The notes: generated from the sequence alone by a model not told the origin. DNA of 64,000 bases from an uncultured Sphingobacteriales bacterium (GCA_937871285.1 CALMQS010000097.1:62001-126000), one strand, 5' to 3'; positions 35,822-44,914 are shown, counted from the first letter of the stretch. Numbers and translations are program-made.

Positions 35822-35835
35822 TGTAAGCGTTTACA
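35822..35835. promoter_or_regulatory. LacI operator 1 (lacI, downstream site)
   Basis: TGTAAGCGTTTACA, a near-perfect 14-bp palindrome centred on CG, between the predicted -7 box and the lacI ATG. Confidence 0.65.
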
Positions 35836-35858
35836 TTTATAAAATTGATTACCCGCAA

Positions 35859-35866
35859 CAAATCTA
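35859..35866 (-). promoter_or_regulatory. -7 box for lacI
   Basis: TAGATTTG on the minus strand, matching TAnnTTTG. The same 8-mer is used by the Gfo/Idh promoter at 44766-44773. Confidence 0.45.
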
Positions 35867-35898
35867 TAGGCCCCTGGCGAGAAAACGAACTTTTATCA

Positions 35899-35912
35899 TG
35901 AAAGCGTTTACA
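35899..35912. promoter_or_regulatory. LacI operator 2 (lacI, upstream site)
   Basis: TGAAAGCGTTTACA, identical to the sites at 44808 and 48288, and 33 bp beyond the lacI -7 box. It is 77 bp centre to centre from operator 1. Confidence 0.7.
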
Positions 35913-36069
35913 TTATAACAGATCCGGGCAAAACAAAGGACAAAGGATTTCCTGACAAAACAGGCAACGGTAGTATCTGCGCCGGAAAAAGTAGTATCAT
36001 AGTTTACTGCATTTTTTCAAAAAGACGACCGAATCCACTCCAGTTAAATGAGGTGCTTCATTCTTAATT

Positions 36070-37650
36070 TTACAGTTCTTTTATTTTAAGTTTACCTTGT
36101 CTTTTGGCATCTCCCCAGCCGGCGAATATCAGATTTTTGTCAACTTCTTTTTTTGGAAAAAAATAACTGGCAACACTGCCTACTCCCAGAATGATCAAAT
36201 GTGTATATACGCCCAGCATGAGTTTGTGATGCGTAAAATTAAGATCGCCCATATCTACAATAATCTGCTCGCCGGTTCCCGATCCGATTGTAGTTGAAGT
36301 TAAAATTGCATATCCGGTGAATAATACGCAAACCAGTATCGCCACGTTCAGCCCTCCTTTGTTGGCCCATGGAACGAAGAATCCCAGAAGGAATATACCA
36401 GCAATACCGCCCGAAAAGATGGCATAAAGAACAAATACAATTCCCAGCACACCTTCATTACCTGCCAAAAGATATAAGGAACTCATAAACACGGACAATA
36501 AGCCACATAATACTACTAATGTTTTGCTGGTGCTAAAATAGTGCTTATCCGTTCTGTTGGGTCGCCACCGCTTGTAATAGTCTTCCAATCCTACTGCAAC
36601 CAAAGAATTCAGGGCAGCAACGGTTGACGCAATCGCAGAGGCAAGTAATGCAGAGATAACCAGCCCTACAATCCCGAGAGGAAATTTACTCATAATAAAA
36701 TGGGGGAAAACCCCGTCGGGTCTCATATTCTCAGGCAGCTCTCCCGGATTCTTATGATAATAGACAAATAAGACCGTTCCGATAAACATAAATATGATCC
36801 ATACCGGCACAGTGAGCAATGCACCCATTAAGGTAGCCTTAATGGCAGACCGGTTTGAGCCGGCCGACAGGTATCTTTGCACTATAGTTTGATCAGTAGC
36901 ATATTTCTGAATGGCATAAAAAATACCATTAATAGCCATTACAATAAAGGTTAAACGGGTAAAGTCAATATCATACGGACCGAATCCCACCCTGTCATTC
37001 GCTTTGGCAACGCTCCAAATCTCAGGTAGTCCGCCCTGTATACTGAATATCAGCATTACGAGGCATACCAATCCACCTACTATTAACAGGAGCCCCTGGA
37101 TAACATCTAACCAGATAACCCCCTCCATTCCTCCTAAAAGCGTAATAATAATAATGGTACTGCCAATGATCCAAAGCACTAAAAAAGTAGATATCCCCAT
37201 CATTGAAGATACAGCCAGCGCCAACAGAAACAGTGTAGTTGCCATGCCGGAGAAACTGTTAAGAACGAAACCAAATGAGCCATAAAACCTGGCGAAATAC
37301 CCAAACCGCTTCTCAAAGTATTCATATACGCTTAACCCGATTACCTTCCTGTATAAAGGAACAATAAACCAGATCGTTGTGAACAATACCAACGGAACCA
37401 TAAGACCCTGTAGCAAAAGAATCCAATTGGAGGAATACCCCGCTCCCGGGTAAGCTAAAAAAGTTATGCTGCTTACCAGGGTTGCTAAAATAGAAATTCC
37501 GATAGCCCAGGAAGGAAATTTTCCGCTGGCCTTAAAAAAACTGCTGGTTGAATGCTGTCTCTTATAAAAGTAAACGCCTACCGCAATGGAAAAGAGCACT
37601 GAAACAATAATGATAATATAATCAATAAGATGTATAGCGTTATGCTCCAT
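36070..37650 (-). CDS. Sodium:solute symporter (SSS family)
   Basis: About 526 residues and some 13-14 hydrophobic spans. It opens with 'HLIDYIIIIVSVLFSIAVGVYFYKR' and shows SSS-family motifs 'SFFKASGKFPSWAIGISILATLVSSITFLAYPG' (span 2) and 'YATDQTIVQRYLSAGS' (around residue 260). It should carry a sugar or sugar-acid substrate with Na+ across the inner membrane for the linked catabolic genes. The frame remains open upstream, but ATG 37650 lies 4 bp after the stop of the DUF1537 gene and starts the first span correctly. It is last in its operon, ahead of lacI. Confidence 0.88.
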   Translation of the reverse strand: MEHNAIHLIDYIIIIVSVLFSIAVGVYFYKRQHSTSSFFKASGKFPSWAIGISILATLVSSITFLAYPGAGYSSNWILLLQGLMVPLVLFTTIWFIVPLYRKVIGLSVYEYFEKRFGYFARFYGSFGFVLNSFSGMATTLFLLALAVSSMMGISTFLVLWIIGSTIIIITLLGGMEGVIWLDVIQGLLLIVGGLVCLVMLIFSIQGGLPEIWSVAKANDRVGFGPYDIDFTRLTFIVMAINGIFYAIQKYATDQTIVQRYLSAGSNRSAIKATLMGALLTVPVWIIFMFIGTVLFVYYHKNPGELPENMRPDGVFPHFIMSKFPLGIVGLVISALLASAIASTVAALNSLVAVGLEDYYKRWRPNRTDKHYFSTSKTLVVLCGLLSVFMSSLYLLAGNEGVLGIVFVLYAIFSGGIAGIFLLGFFVPWANKGGLNVAILVCVLFTGYAILTSTTIGSGTGEQIIVDMGDLNFTHHKLMLGVYTHLIILGVGSVASYFFPKKEVDKNLIFAGWGDAKRQGKLKIKEL

Positions 37651-37654
37651 ATAT

Positions 37655-38866
37655 TTATTTTCTAAGGTTTGAATTCCAGATTGATTCCGGCCACCGGTAA
37701 CTACCCGGTTTGAATGTAATATGTAATGCCGCATTCCCGGGTACGCTTGTTCTTATCACTCCATCTGCAAGTTCCTGCTGAGGATAAAGCTTTTCCAAAT
37801 GCATCTCATTTAATATGGAAGAAGCAGTTGATCCACCCTCCAGCATCAATTCCTGAACAGGTAGCCGCTTCATCACTTTTCCCACCACTTTAGCTATATG
37901 CTTACTTATGTTCCGGCCCAGTTCATTCGCAGGATAATTAGCCTCCGGATCGGCAGCAACGATAACATGATTATGCGTAGCGAACAGTGAAATAATATCC
38001 GACGCCCATTGATCCTGCAGACCGGACAGGAGCGCTCCATCCGCATGTAATAATGCTGATGGCATGAGGCTCACAGGCGCCCCGTCTGCCAATACTTTTG
38101 CCACCATTTGCTTGCTTTTTGAAAAGGAGCTCCCGCAAACTAAAAGCATGTTTCCACCGGAATACGCTATTGATTTTTCAAAAGCCCCTTCCCGATGGGG
38201 ATATTGCAGATGTTCCAATAAAGCCAGGAAGAAACTTGAGGCGCCTGCTATTAAGGTATGATCATCCACCCTTTTGGCCCACAGCCGTAAGTCATCTGAG
38301 CTCAGCGCTTCACCTATTATAATCCCTTTAGCCGGAAACGGAACATCTGTTTTTGCCACTATAATATTTAAGCGCTCTAAATCAGCACTATTGTTATATC
38401 TCAAAATATCTATTACATCAGAAGAACGCATCGTGTCTGAATTTGACATTACAAATTCGGGATCATTCCTAAAGCCCGTTTCATGCAATCTCACATCCTT
38501 TAAATAGTACATACCGTCCTTTATGACCCTTCCCAAATGCGGGTTAGCGGGGACGGCGAGGGCTCTTTGCTTTCCCATAATCTTCATTTGAGCCAATAAT
38601 TCCGCTATAATATGTCCCCTTAATACCGAATCTATTTTTTTATAAATCAGTTCCGGTTTTAATTTCATCAACTGGCAAGTAATAAGGTAAATATCATTGA
38701 TAGCCTCTTCCGCAGACTTTGACCGGGTATCCGTAACAATGATCAGTAAATCGGTATCAGGTTCAATGCTAACCCGGGTTACTATTTCAACTTTCATCTG
38801 AAAACGAATACCTATTCCTCCGATTTCCGCGGCGCCTGTAAAATCATCAGCAATTACAGCTATCAT
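37655..38866 (-). CDS. DUF1537 four-carbon sugar-acid kinase (OtnK/DtnK-like)
   Basis: 403 residues. The N-terminal domain shows 'AVIADDFTGAAEIGG' and 'KKIDSVLRGHI', and the C-terminal nucleotide-binding domain has 'LLVCGSSFSKSKQM' and 'LMLEGGSTASSIL', all signatures of the DUF1537 kinases that phosphorylate D-threonate, D-erythronate or their 2-keto forms at C4. It is joined end-to-end with the pdxA-like gene before it (1 bp apart), a known pairing in which the PdxA2 enzyme then oxidises the 4-phosphate to yield DHAP and CO2. The exact substrate is not defined by sequence. Confidence 0.87.
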   Translation of the reverse strand: MIAVIADDFTGAAEIGGIGIRFQMKVEIVTRVSIEPDTDLLIIVTDTRSKSAEEAINDIYLITCQLMKLKPELIYKKIDSVLRGHIIAELLAQMKIMGKQRALAVPANPHLGRVIKDGMYYLKDVRLHETGFRNDPEFVMSNSDTMRSSDVIDILRYNNSADLERLNIIVAKTDVPFPAKGIIIGEALSSDDLRLWAKRVDDHTLIAGASSFFLALLEHLQYPHREGAFEKSIAYSGGNMLLVCGSSFSKSKQMVAKVLADGAPVSLMPSALLHADGALLSGLQDQWASDIISLFATHNHVIVAADPEANYPANELGRNISKHIAKVVGKVMKRLPVQELMLEGGSTASSILNEMHLEKLYPQQELADGVIRTSVPGNAALHITFKPGSYRWPESIWNSNLRK

Positions 38867-39907
38867 TTATTGCTCTTTTTTATTTGAGGCCAATTTTATT
38901 GCATAGTCTATGGCCAATAACATGGCATCCGGACTGGCCAGATCCTTCCCTACAATGTCAAAGGCAGTACCATGATCCACGGAAGTCCGGATAATTGGAA
39001 GTCCGAGGGTAATGTTGACCCCCTTAACACTTTCCATTTTTTGGGAGTCATTATTCCATTTAAAACCTGCCAGCTTAAAGGGTATATGCCCCTGATCGTG
39101 ATACATGGCAATACAGCCATCGTAATAACCGGTTACAGCCTTTGTAAACATCGTATCGGGCGCAACGGGGCCTTCCACCCGAAATCCAAGCTTAACAGCC
39201 GCTTCGATAGCCGGAATGATTTCTTTTTCTTCTTCATCACCAAAAAGTCCGGCATCGCCGGCATGCGGATTAAGACCGGCTACGCCAATTTTTCCATTGC
39301 GGATACCCATTTGATTCAGACCAGCATCCAAAAGCTTTATTACGTCTAATATTCGCTGCTTTTTTACCAGGTCACAAGCCTTCCGCAGGGATACATGAGT
39401 TGAGATGTGGGCCACCCTGAAATCTCCATCCACAAGTAACATAGCGTATTGCCTGACGCCCGTATAATGTGCATAAATTTCGGTATGACCCGAGAAATGA
39501 TGCCCAGCCTCATTGATCGCTTTTTTGTGGATAGGGCCGGTCACTGTGGCATCAATCTTATTATCAAGCGCAAGCTGAATGGCTGTGGTAACCGCTTCGA
39601 AGGCAGCATGGCCTGCCATGGCAGACACTTCCCCAGGCTTCAGCTTAGTTGCGTCTACGTTGTTAAGATCATATACATCTATGGTACCGGGTTGAAAACA
39701 GGCGTCCCTTACATCGTGAACCGGGTTTACCTGCAGCGCCAAATTCAAATCTTCGATGCACGACCGGATCACTTTGGCATCTCCTATTACCAGGGGGTTA
39801 CACTGATCAAAAACGGCAGTGCTGTTCAGCGATTTAACTGCAATCTCAGGACCTACTCCGGCCGGGTCGCCCATGGTAATTCCTATAGCAGGCTTATTGT
39901 TTTTCAT
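38867..39907 (-). CDS. PdxA2-type 4-phospho-threonate/erythronate dehydrogenase
   Basis: 346 residues of the PdxA family: 'GITMGDPAGVGPEIAVKSL' at the start, 'TGPIHKKAINEAGHHFSGHTEIYA', 'IAMYHDQGHIPFKL' (metal-binding His) and 'RTSVDHGTAFDIVGKDLA' at the end. Classical PdxA makes pyridoxal precursors, but adjacent placement with a DUF1537 kinase marks the PdxA2 subgroup, which oxidatively decarboxylates D-threonate/D-erythronate 4-phosphate to DHAP. Gene ends touch the kinase gene; 6 bp separate it from the DapA-like gene upstream. Confidence 0.87.
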   Translation of the reverse strand: MKNNKPAIGITMGDPAGVGPEIAVKSLNSTAVFDQCNPLVIGDAKVIRSCIEDLNLALQVNPVHDVRDACFQPGTIDVYDLNNVDATKLKPGEVSAMAGHAAFEAVTTAIQLALDNKIDATVTGPIHKKAINEAGHHFSGHTEIYAHYTGVRQYAMLLVDGDFRVAHISTHVSLRKACDLVKKQRILDVIKLLDAGLNQMGIRNGKIGVAGLNPHAGDAGLFGDEEEKEIIPAIEAAVKLGFRVEGPVAPDTMFTKAVTGYYDGCIAMYHDQGHIPFKLAGFKWNNDSQKMESVKGVNITLGLPIIRTSVDHGTAFDIVGKDLASPDAMLLAIDYAIKLASNKKEQ

Positions 39908-39913
39908 AGTTCG

Positions 39914-40828
39914 TTAATCCAATGCTGCTTTTAAATTATAATAATAGGTGAGAAACGCTGTCTGTAACTTTTCTTCCTCCTCCGCACTGAGGCGATTAAG
40001 CGGCGGTAATACAAAAGTTTCACACAAGCCAATGGACTTCATCATCACTTTCAGGGCCGACAGCGAATCCGGCAACAACCTGCCCTGCTGGTAAAGCTGT
40101 CCTACATAGTCTGATACCACCTGCATGTTTTTTGCCTCCTGGTCATCGCCACGCATTATTGCACAATACAGTTTGATGTATACCGATGGAATCAGGTTCG
40201 CCGAACTGGGGACCAGTCCATCAGACCCCCATTTTAAGCCGTCAAATGATTTGGCGGCCCAGCCGGTAAAATGGCTAAAGTCTGCTCTATCCTTCCAGCG
40301 TTCGGCCGATTCCTTCAACCGCTGCTCATCTTTTTCGGAATCTTTAATCCCCACAATGTTGGGATGCTGACTGAGCCGTTCTGCAATATCTATGGGAAGG
40401 CTCATATGGGTAGTAGCAGGAATATTATAAAGCATTACAGGCTGCGGGCTTTGATCTGCCAGGGTTTCAAACCATGTATACATACCGGAAGGAGAAAGCG
40501 TATAATGAGGAGGCAAATGCGCCACCATTACATGTACACCTTCATCTGCATATCGCTTCGCTCTTTCAATCATAGTCTGATGGCATACATCGGAAACTGA
40601 GGCATACAACGTTACGCCGCTGCGCTTAAATCCGGCAAGTATTGCGATCACCTCCTGTCTTTCCCGCTCTGTTATAGACAGCCCTTCGCCCGTGGTACCC
40701 ATAACAAAAGGATGACAGTTGTATGTCAAAATCCCTTCAATCATTTTCTCAAAATGAGGCCGGTCTATTTTTCCCTTTTCATTAAAGGGCGTGACTAAGG
40801 GTACCAAAATACCATTGTACTGTTTCAT
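39914..40828 (-). CDS. DapA-family aldolase/lyase
   Basis: 304 residues of the dihydrodipicolinate synthase/N-acetylneuraminate lyase superfamily. 'GILVPLVTPFNEKGKIDRPHF' and 'VMGTTGEGLSITERER' are at the N-terminus, the catalytic Tyr is in 'MLYNIPATTHM' and the Schiff-base Lys in 'IVGIKDSEKDE'. True DapA is unlikely in this context; the gene sits within a sugar-acid operon, so an aldolase on a keto-deoxy sugar acid, or a lyase feeding the iron alcohol dehydrogenase, is more plausible. It is 8 bp downstream of the alcohol dehydrogenase gene and 6 bp before pdxA2. Confidence 0.85.
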   Translation of the reverse strand: MKQYNGILVPLVTPFNEKGKIDRPHFEKMIEGILTYNCHPFVMGTTGEGLSITERERQEVIAILAGFKRSGVTLYASVSDVCHQTMIERAKRYADEGVHVMVAHLPPHYTLSPSGMYTWFETLADQSPQPVMLYNIPATTHMSLPIDIAERLSQHPNIVGIKDSEKDEQRLKESAERWKDRADFSHFTGWAAKSFDGLKWGSDGLVPSSANLIPSVYIKLYCAIMRGDDQEAKNMQVVSDYVGQLYQQGRLLPDSLSALKVMMKSIGLCETFVLPPLNRLSAEEEEKLQTAFLTYYYNLKAALD

Positions 40829-40836
40829 GTTTTACA

Positions 40837-41988
40837 TTAATAGGCAGATTGATAAATTTTTACAGCGTCAGAATACTGAAGTTCCCGCACGTTATTTTTC
40901 AATAACCGGGTTACTTTCATAGCATCTTCGGCCATACCCGCTATACTCTCCACAGGTATATCTAACTCAGAAAGCTTCAAAGGCATATTACAGTCCTTCA
41001 TCATTTTAATTATCTGCTGAATACCCTCTTTCGCCAGGAACTCCGGGCCGCTATTCGAAGAACAACCCATTGCCGTAGCAATAGCGGCATATCGTTCAGG
41101 GGCGGCGGGGAGGTTAAATTCAAGAACATGGGGGAGCAGTAAAGCATTGGAAAGACCATGCGCTATATGAAAATGGCTTCCCAACGGGTAAGCAAGGGCA
41201 TGCACCGCGGCGGTATTGACCGGTCCCAGACAAATGCCGCCAAAAAGACTCCCCAAAGACACGGCCGCGCGGGCTTCAGGATCGTTTCCATTCTGATAGC
41301 ATTTTACAAGGTTCGCGCTGATCAAACGAATACCTTCCAGCGCATATACATCAATCAGCGGATGAGCAAAGCGATTGGCATAAGCCTCTATACAGTGTGT
41401 AAGCGCGTCAATACCAGTTGCAGCCGTCATCGCCGCAGGTAACGAAACCGTAAGCAGGGGGTCTGCATATACCATATCCGGCACCAGGAACGGACTGATA
41501 ATGCCCTTTTTCTGATTATCGCTTTCATCAAGCAGGATGGCATTGGGCGATACCTCACTTCCCGTTCCCGAGGTCGTTGGCGAACAAATCAATAATATTT
41601 CACGTTCTTTGAGTTTGTTGATACCCATGATATCAGCCAGAGACCGGGTATTTTTTACCTGTGCCGCCACCAGCTTGGCTACATCCATAACGCTGCCACC
41701 GCCAATTCCAAGTACACATTCCGGTTGAATACGCCTCGCTGTATCTAATAGCTTTTCAAAGTCATTACAGGTAGGCTCTTTACGGATAGAAACATCTACG
41801 GTTACTTCAATCCCTCCCTTTTCCAGCCCGGTTATCAGCTCCTGAAGCTGGGGAAGCACTGCCGGCAGGGTAACAATCAGTACCCGTTTTAACTGAAAGG
41901 ACTGAAGATCATTGGGCAGATTTTGCAAGCATCCGCTGCCGAAATTCAATTTCCGGGGTTGATATATTTGTAATAAATCTTTAATCAT
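40837..41988 (-). CDS. Iron-containing alcohol dehydrogenase
   Basis: 383 residues of the Fe-ADH family. NAD(P)-binding is seen in 'VLGIGGGSVMDVAKLVAAQ' and 'SPTTSGTGSEVS'. The metal site is in 'ATGIDALTHCIEAYANRFAHPLIDVYALEGIRLI' and 'AAVHALAYPLGSHFHIAHGLSNALLLPHVL' with the expected His residues. Members reduce aldehydes such as lactaldehyde or glycolaldehyde, or oxidise hydroxy acids. It is the first gene of the tight five-gene run ADH-DapA-PdxA2-DUF1537-SSS, so it probably processes a small aldehyde or alcohol from that pathway. Confidence 0.9.
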   Translation of the reverse strand: MIKDLLQIYQPRKLNFGSGCLQNLPNDLQSFQLKRVLIVTLPAVLPQLQELITGLEKGGIEVTVDVSIRKEPTCNDFEKLLDTARRIQPECVLGIGGGSVMDVAKLVAAQVKNTRSLADIMGINKLKEREILLICSPTTSGTGSEVSPNAILLDESDNQKKGIISPFLVPDMVYADPLLTVSLPAAMTAATGIDALTHCIEAYANRFAHPLIDVYALEGIRLISANLVKCYQNGNDPEARAAVSLGSLFGGICLGPVNTAAVHALAYPLGSHFHIAHGLSNALLLPHVLEFNLPAAPERYAAIATAMGCSSNSGPEFLAKEGIQQIIKMMKDCNMPLKLSELDIPVESIAGMAEDAMKVTRLLKNNVRELQYSDAVKIYQSAY

Positions 41989-42089
41989 AAATCATGCATT
42001 ATTATTCGTTAATAAAGATGAGCAGGCAATCATGCTTCACCTGCGCATGTTGTAAATAATTGCTATTCTATTATAATAAAGCAAAATGC

Positions 42090-42110
42090 TTACCCGGGTG
42101 AACCCGGTAA
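42090..42110 (-). terminator. Possible terminator after PmoA-like gene 1
   Basis: TTACC-GGGT...ACCC-GGTAA hairpin with one bulge, followed on the minus strand by a short T-rich stretch, between the PmoA-like and alcohol dehydrogenase genes. Confidence 0.35.
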
Positions 42111-42142
42111 AAAGGGCAAAGCAGTAGCTAATACCCCGGTAG

Positions 42143-42166
42143 TATTGTACCACAGGTAGTACAATA
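42143..42166. promoter_or_regulatory. Inverted repeat TATTGTAC-N8-GTACAATA
   Basis: A perfect 8-bp inverted repeat with an 8-bp spacer, 155 bp upstream of the alcohol dehydrogenase gene and in the promoter region of its operon. It is unlike the LacI-type sites at 35.8, 44.8 and 48.3 kb, so it may bind another regulator; its owner is not visible. Confidence 0.4.
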
Positions 42167-42189
42167 TGATACATATTGCTGTTAGGGAC

Positions 42190-43167
42190 CTATTCCTTCA
42201 GAACTTTCAGGTAGTCCTGATATGCATCATTGATATCAGCCTGTTCACCCTTAGGAGTGCAATAAACCAGTACTCCAAATCCAATAGAAAATTTGTCGCC
42301 CTTCTTTACAGTGATGGCGCTTTTTTCTCCTTGATTCATCGCTTCCCTGCCAAAAGGGTTAGCGGCTATATAACCATAGTTACGGGAGTGAAACCAGGCA
42401 GGACGGAAATTGGCAGGGTCCTGCATAATGGCCATTCCTACATAATGATCATCAATTTCACCACTGTAATCAATCCATTTAGACGCTTTTCCCCAGGTAC
42501 CATCCTCGTCCTTCTGCCCTTCAGCATTGGTAATGTGTCCATCCCCGTATTGAACGGTGATCCGGGTGTTCACCCGAATGCCCAGTCCCATTTCTTCCTG
42601 ATCTCCAAAAGTGAAATCACCTTTTTCAGAAGAGTAGGTACTGGCCGAAGTCAACAAATATCCAGACGGTTCCGCTATGATTGAATACCTGACCAATTCT
42701 GCAACCATCCGGTCTTTGCCGTCGGCACTCATGTAATAATTGCGCACTGTAAACGTTCCTTTTCCGGCCCCGCCTTTGGGTTGCTCCGTAAACAGCTCAT
42801 GCTCCACTTTTCCTTTGAGCCGCCAATAATCAACTCCATTCAAATCTGCGTAGCTTAGCCAGATGCCCGGGTGCCAGGAGCTATGATCTTTAGGATCGCC
42901 GGCAAGAACAGGGTGATTCCGGGTTGCCTGAACACCGCAGGGTGTCATTACATTTTCGAAATAGGGCCGGGTGGTTACAGAATCCTCATATACGTAGGTA
43001 GCGAACGGTTTTTTATCTATCAGGATTAACAATTTACCGGGCTCCTGCTGAAACTCCACTACAGGGAGGTCATCTTTTGTATTTTTATTACCTGAACAGC
43101 TCACCAGTATAGCTGCCATAACGAACCCGGCCGTCCAGCTTTTAAAACGATTTAACTCTATCTTCAT
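42190..43167 (-). CDS. PmoA-like (DUF6807) lipoprotein 1
   Basis: 325 residues. It has a lipoprotein signal (TAGFVMAAILVSCSG) and the DUF6807 fold: 'YVYEDSVTTRPYFENVMTPCGVQATRNHPVLAGDPKDHSSWHPGIWLSYADLNGVDYW', 'EEMGLGIRVNTRI', 'GKASKWIDYSGEIDDHYVGMAIMQDPANFRPAWFHSRNYGYIAANPFGR'. The name PmoA comes from distant annotation; no methane monooxygenase function is implied. Secreted DUF6807 proteins are common beside sugar-catabolic genes in Bacteroidota and Planctomycetes and have no proven activity. This is one of three DUF6807 domains in the window. Confidence 0.85.
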   Translation of the reverse strand: MKIELNRFKSWTAGFVMAAILVSCSGNKNTKDDLPVVEFQQEPGKLLILIDKKPFATYVYEDSVTTRPYFENVMTPCGVQATRNHPVLAGDPKDHSSWHPGIWLSYADLNGVDYWRLKGKVEHELFTEQPKGGAGKGTFTVRNYYMSADGKDRMVAELVRYSIIAEPSGYLLTSASTYSSEKGDFTFGDQEEMGLGIRVNTRITVQYGDGHITNAEGQKDEDGTWGKASKWIDYSGEIDDHYVGMAIMQDPANFRPAWFHSRNYGYIAANPFGREAMNQGEKSAITVKKGDKFSIGFGVLVYCTPKGEQADINDAYQDYLKVLKE

Positions 43168-43224
43168 GTTATACTATTTGAACGTTCTCGTTTTAGATTT
43201 AAAGATTGTATTAAATCAGATGTG

Positions 43225-44553
43225 CTATTTATAAGGTAACTCATACCCCTTCCGATACTCCCTGCGCAGTAATGCCGTTGCCTGTTCCTGATAGCCGGCA
43301 CAGGTAACTTCCCGCTTTACCGGATCATATTCGATTGACGGAGCGTTCAGCCGGGTTGCAATGTTCATTAAATTGCAAAGGTCTGAGGATACCCTTCCTG
43401 CCTTAACCGGGGAAAGCAGCTTAGCAGGATTATTTTCCCGTACGGCAGTAAGAAAATTCGGAACAATACTTTCAACAGGTTCCGGCGATTCAATTTTGAT
43501 CTGTTCTTTTCCTTTTGTAACGATAACGCCACTGCGCCCGAAATCCATTTTACCGTCAGTTCCATATGCTACATTTCCGTTATCGTGCCCTTCCAGATTA
43601 TAAGGGGTCCACAGTCGCATCTCGTAAATAATCTGGCTGTCGTCATATTGCAAGATCGCAGTCTGCGTATCCGGTGTTTCGTGGTCGTCATTATAAAAAT
43701 ATTGTCCTCCTGAAACGATCATTCTTTTGGGATACCGATTTCCCAAAGCCCAAACTGCAATATCAATCTGGTGAACACCGTCATTTACGGTGTCACCACC
43801 GCCATAATCCCAGAACCAATGCCAGTTGTAGTGCCAGCGATTTTTGGTAAACGGCACTACCGGTGATGGGCCAAGCCACATATCATAGTTAACGCCCCGG
43901 GGGGGCTGCTCAACGGCAGCGCGTCCAATAGGATTACGAAGCTGATGATTGATCGCCTTAACGGTATGAACCTTTCCAATGATGCCGCTATTTAATTGCT
44001 TCATCGCTTCAATATGATCTCCTTCGCTTCTGCGCTGCGTTCCATGCTGTACACATTTATTGTACTGTGCAGCGGCTTTTATTAAAAGCTCGGCTTCTTC
44101 CACCGTATGGCTGCAGGGCTTTTCTATATATACATGTTTTCCGGCCATGAGCGCCCATAACGCCATTGGCGTATGCCATTGATCGGGTGTTGCAATGCTT
44201 ACTGAGTCAATAGACTTGTCTTCAAGCAGCTTGCGAAAGTCTGAATACCGCTTCACCTGTCTCTCGTTAGGCAGCTCCCTGGCAGCCATCTCAAGACGCT
44301 GGGGGTCCACGTCACAAATAGCCACCACTTTACAACCTTTTGCTTTGGCAAAACTTTTACAATGAAAGTCCACACCCTGCTTACCCGTGCCAATAACAGC
44401 ATGATTGATCGTATCGCCGGGAGACGTTCCCGCCCATGCGCCGGACGCAATAAATGGCGCCGCTAATAGCCCTGCACCTGCAACACCGGTTGTTTTAATA
44501 AAGTTACGACGGGTTGTTTGCTCATTTTTTAATGCTGTTTTACCCCTATCCAT
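43225..44553 (-). CDS. Gfo/Idh/MocA family oxidoreductase, Tat-exported
   Basis: About 442 residues. The N-terminus carries a Tat signal ('TTRRNFIKTTGVAGAGLLAAPFIASGA', twin Arg). The NAD(P)-binding domain has 'NHAVIGTGKQGVDFHCKSFAKAKGCKVVAICDVDP' and the typical 'DSVSIATPDQWHTPMALWALMAGKHVYIEKPCSHTVEEA'. 'WHYNWHWFWDYGGGDTVNDGVHQIDIAVWALG' follows in the C-terminal domain. Such exported members oxidise or epimerise sugars with tightly bound NAD. I start at ATG 44553, directly before the signal peptide, although the frame is open further upstream. A LacI-type operator and -7 box lie 213-268 bp upstream. Confidence 0.9.
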   Translation of the reverse strand: MDRGKTALKNEQTTRRNFIKTTGVAGAGLLAAPFIASGAWAGTSPGDTINHAVIGTGKQGVDFHCKSFAKAKGCKVVAICDVDPQRLEMAARELPNERQVKRYSDFRKLLEDKSIDSVSIATPDQWHTPMALWALMAGKHVYIEKPCSHTVEEAELLIKAAAQYNKCVQHGTQRRSEGDHIEAMKQLNSGIIGKVHTVKAINHQLRNPIGRAAVEQPPRGVNYDMWLGPSPVVPFTKNRWHYNWHWFWDYGGGDTVNDGVHQIDIAVWALGNRYPKRMIVSGGQYFYNDDHETPDTQTAILQYDDSQIIYEMRLWTPYNLEGHDNGNVAYGTDGKMDFGRSGVIVTKGKEQIKIESPEPVESIVPNFLTAVRENNPAKLLSPVKAGRVSSDLCNLMNIATRLNAPSIEYDPVKREVTCAGYQEQATALLRREYRKGYELPYK

Positions 44554-44660
44554 AATTGTTTTGTTTTGATAAATAAAAATTATGTGGTTTCTCGCAGCGT
44601 ACACAGCGAAGCAGCGTGCGCAACGTATGCTTCTTTGCGCCTGCCGCAGTTTTACGTGCA

Positions 44661-44679
44661 CTGCCTGCATGGCAGGCAG
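44661..44679. repeat. GC-rich palindrome, REP-like
   Basis: CTGCCTGC-ATG-GCAGGCAG, a perfect 8-bp stem with 3-nt loop, the best copy of the palindrome family also found at 2538. Confidence 0.5.
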
Positions 44680-44765
44680 GCGTGAAACAATGCTTCCCTA
44701 CCCAACCTGATAACATCCAAAACGATCAGAAAGTCTTTATTGCAAGGCTTCTTATACACACCATT

Positions 44766-44773
44766 CAAATCTA
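44766..44773 (-). promoter_or_regulatory. -7 box for the Gfo/Idh gene
   Basis: TAGATTTG on the minus strand, identical to the lacI -7 box, 35 bp from the operator at 44808. The leader to ATG 44553 would be about 205 nt. Confidence 0.4.
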
Positions 44774-44807
44774 ATGAAGATAACCTGAATCATGAAGGAA
44801 AGCACAA

Positions 44808-44821
44808 TGAAAGCGTTTACA
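44808..44821. promoter_or_regulatory. LacI operator of the Gfo/Idh promoter
   Basis: TGAAAGCGTTTACA, identical to the sites at 35899 and 48288. Confidence 0.65.
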
Positions 44822-44914
44822 ATGATATGATTTATATACAATAAACAAACCTTAAAGCCATCTTTCGTTTTTTTATTTTACACCTCTTTTGAACTGCCCC
44901 TAAGCGAATCCAAA

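Larger units (their letters stand above)
44554..44914. other. 361-bp intergenic region upstream of the Gfo/Idh gene
   Basis: It holds a CTGCCTGC-ATG-GCAGGCAG palindrome (44661-44679), degenerate GCAGCG/GCGTGC words at 44596-44650, a -7 box (44766-44773) and a LacI operator (44808-44821). No coding sequence seen. Confidence 0.6.

Noticed and set aside
44554..44670. N-terminal extension of the Gfo/Idh protein
   Set aside because: The extension contains a palindrome and word repeats; the Tat signal directly follows ATG 44553.
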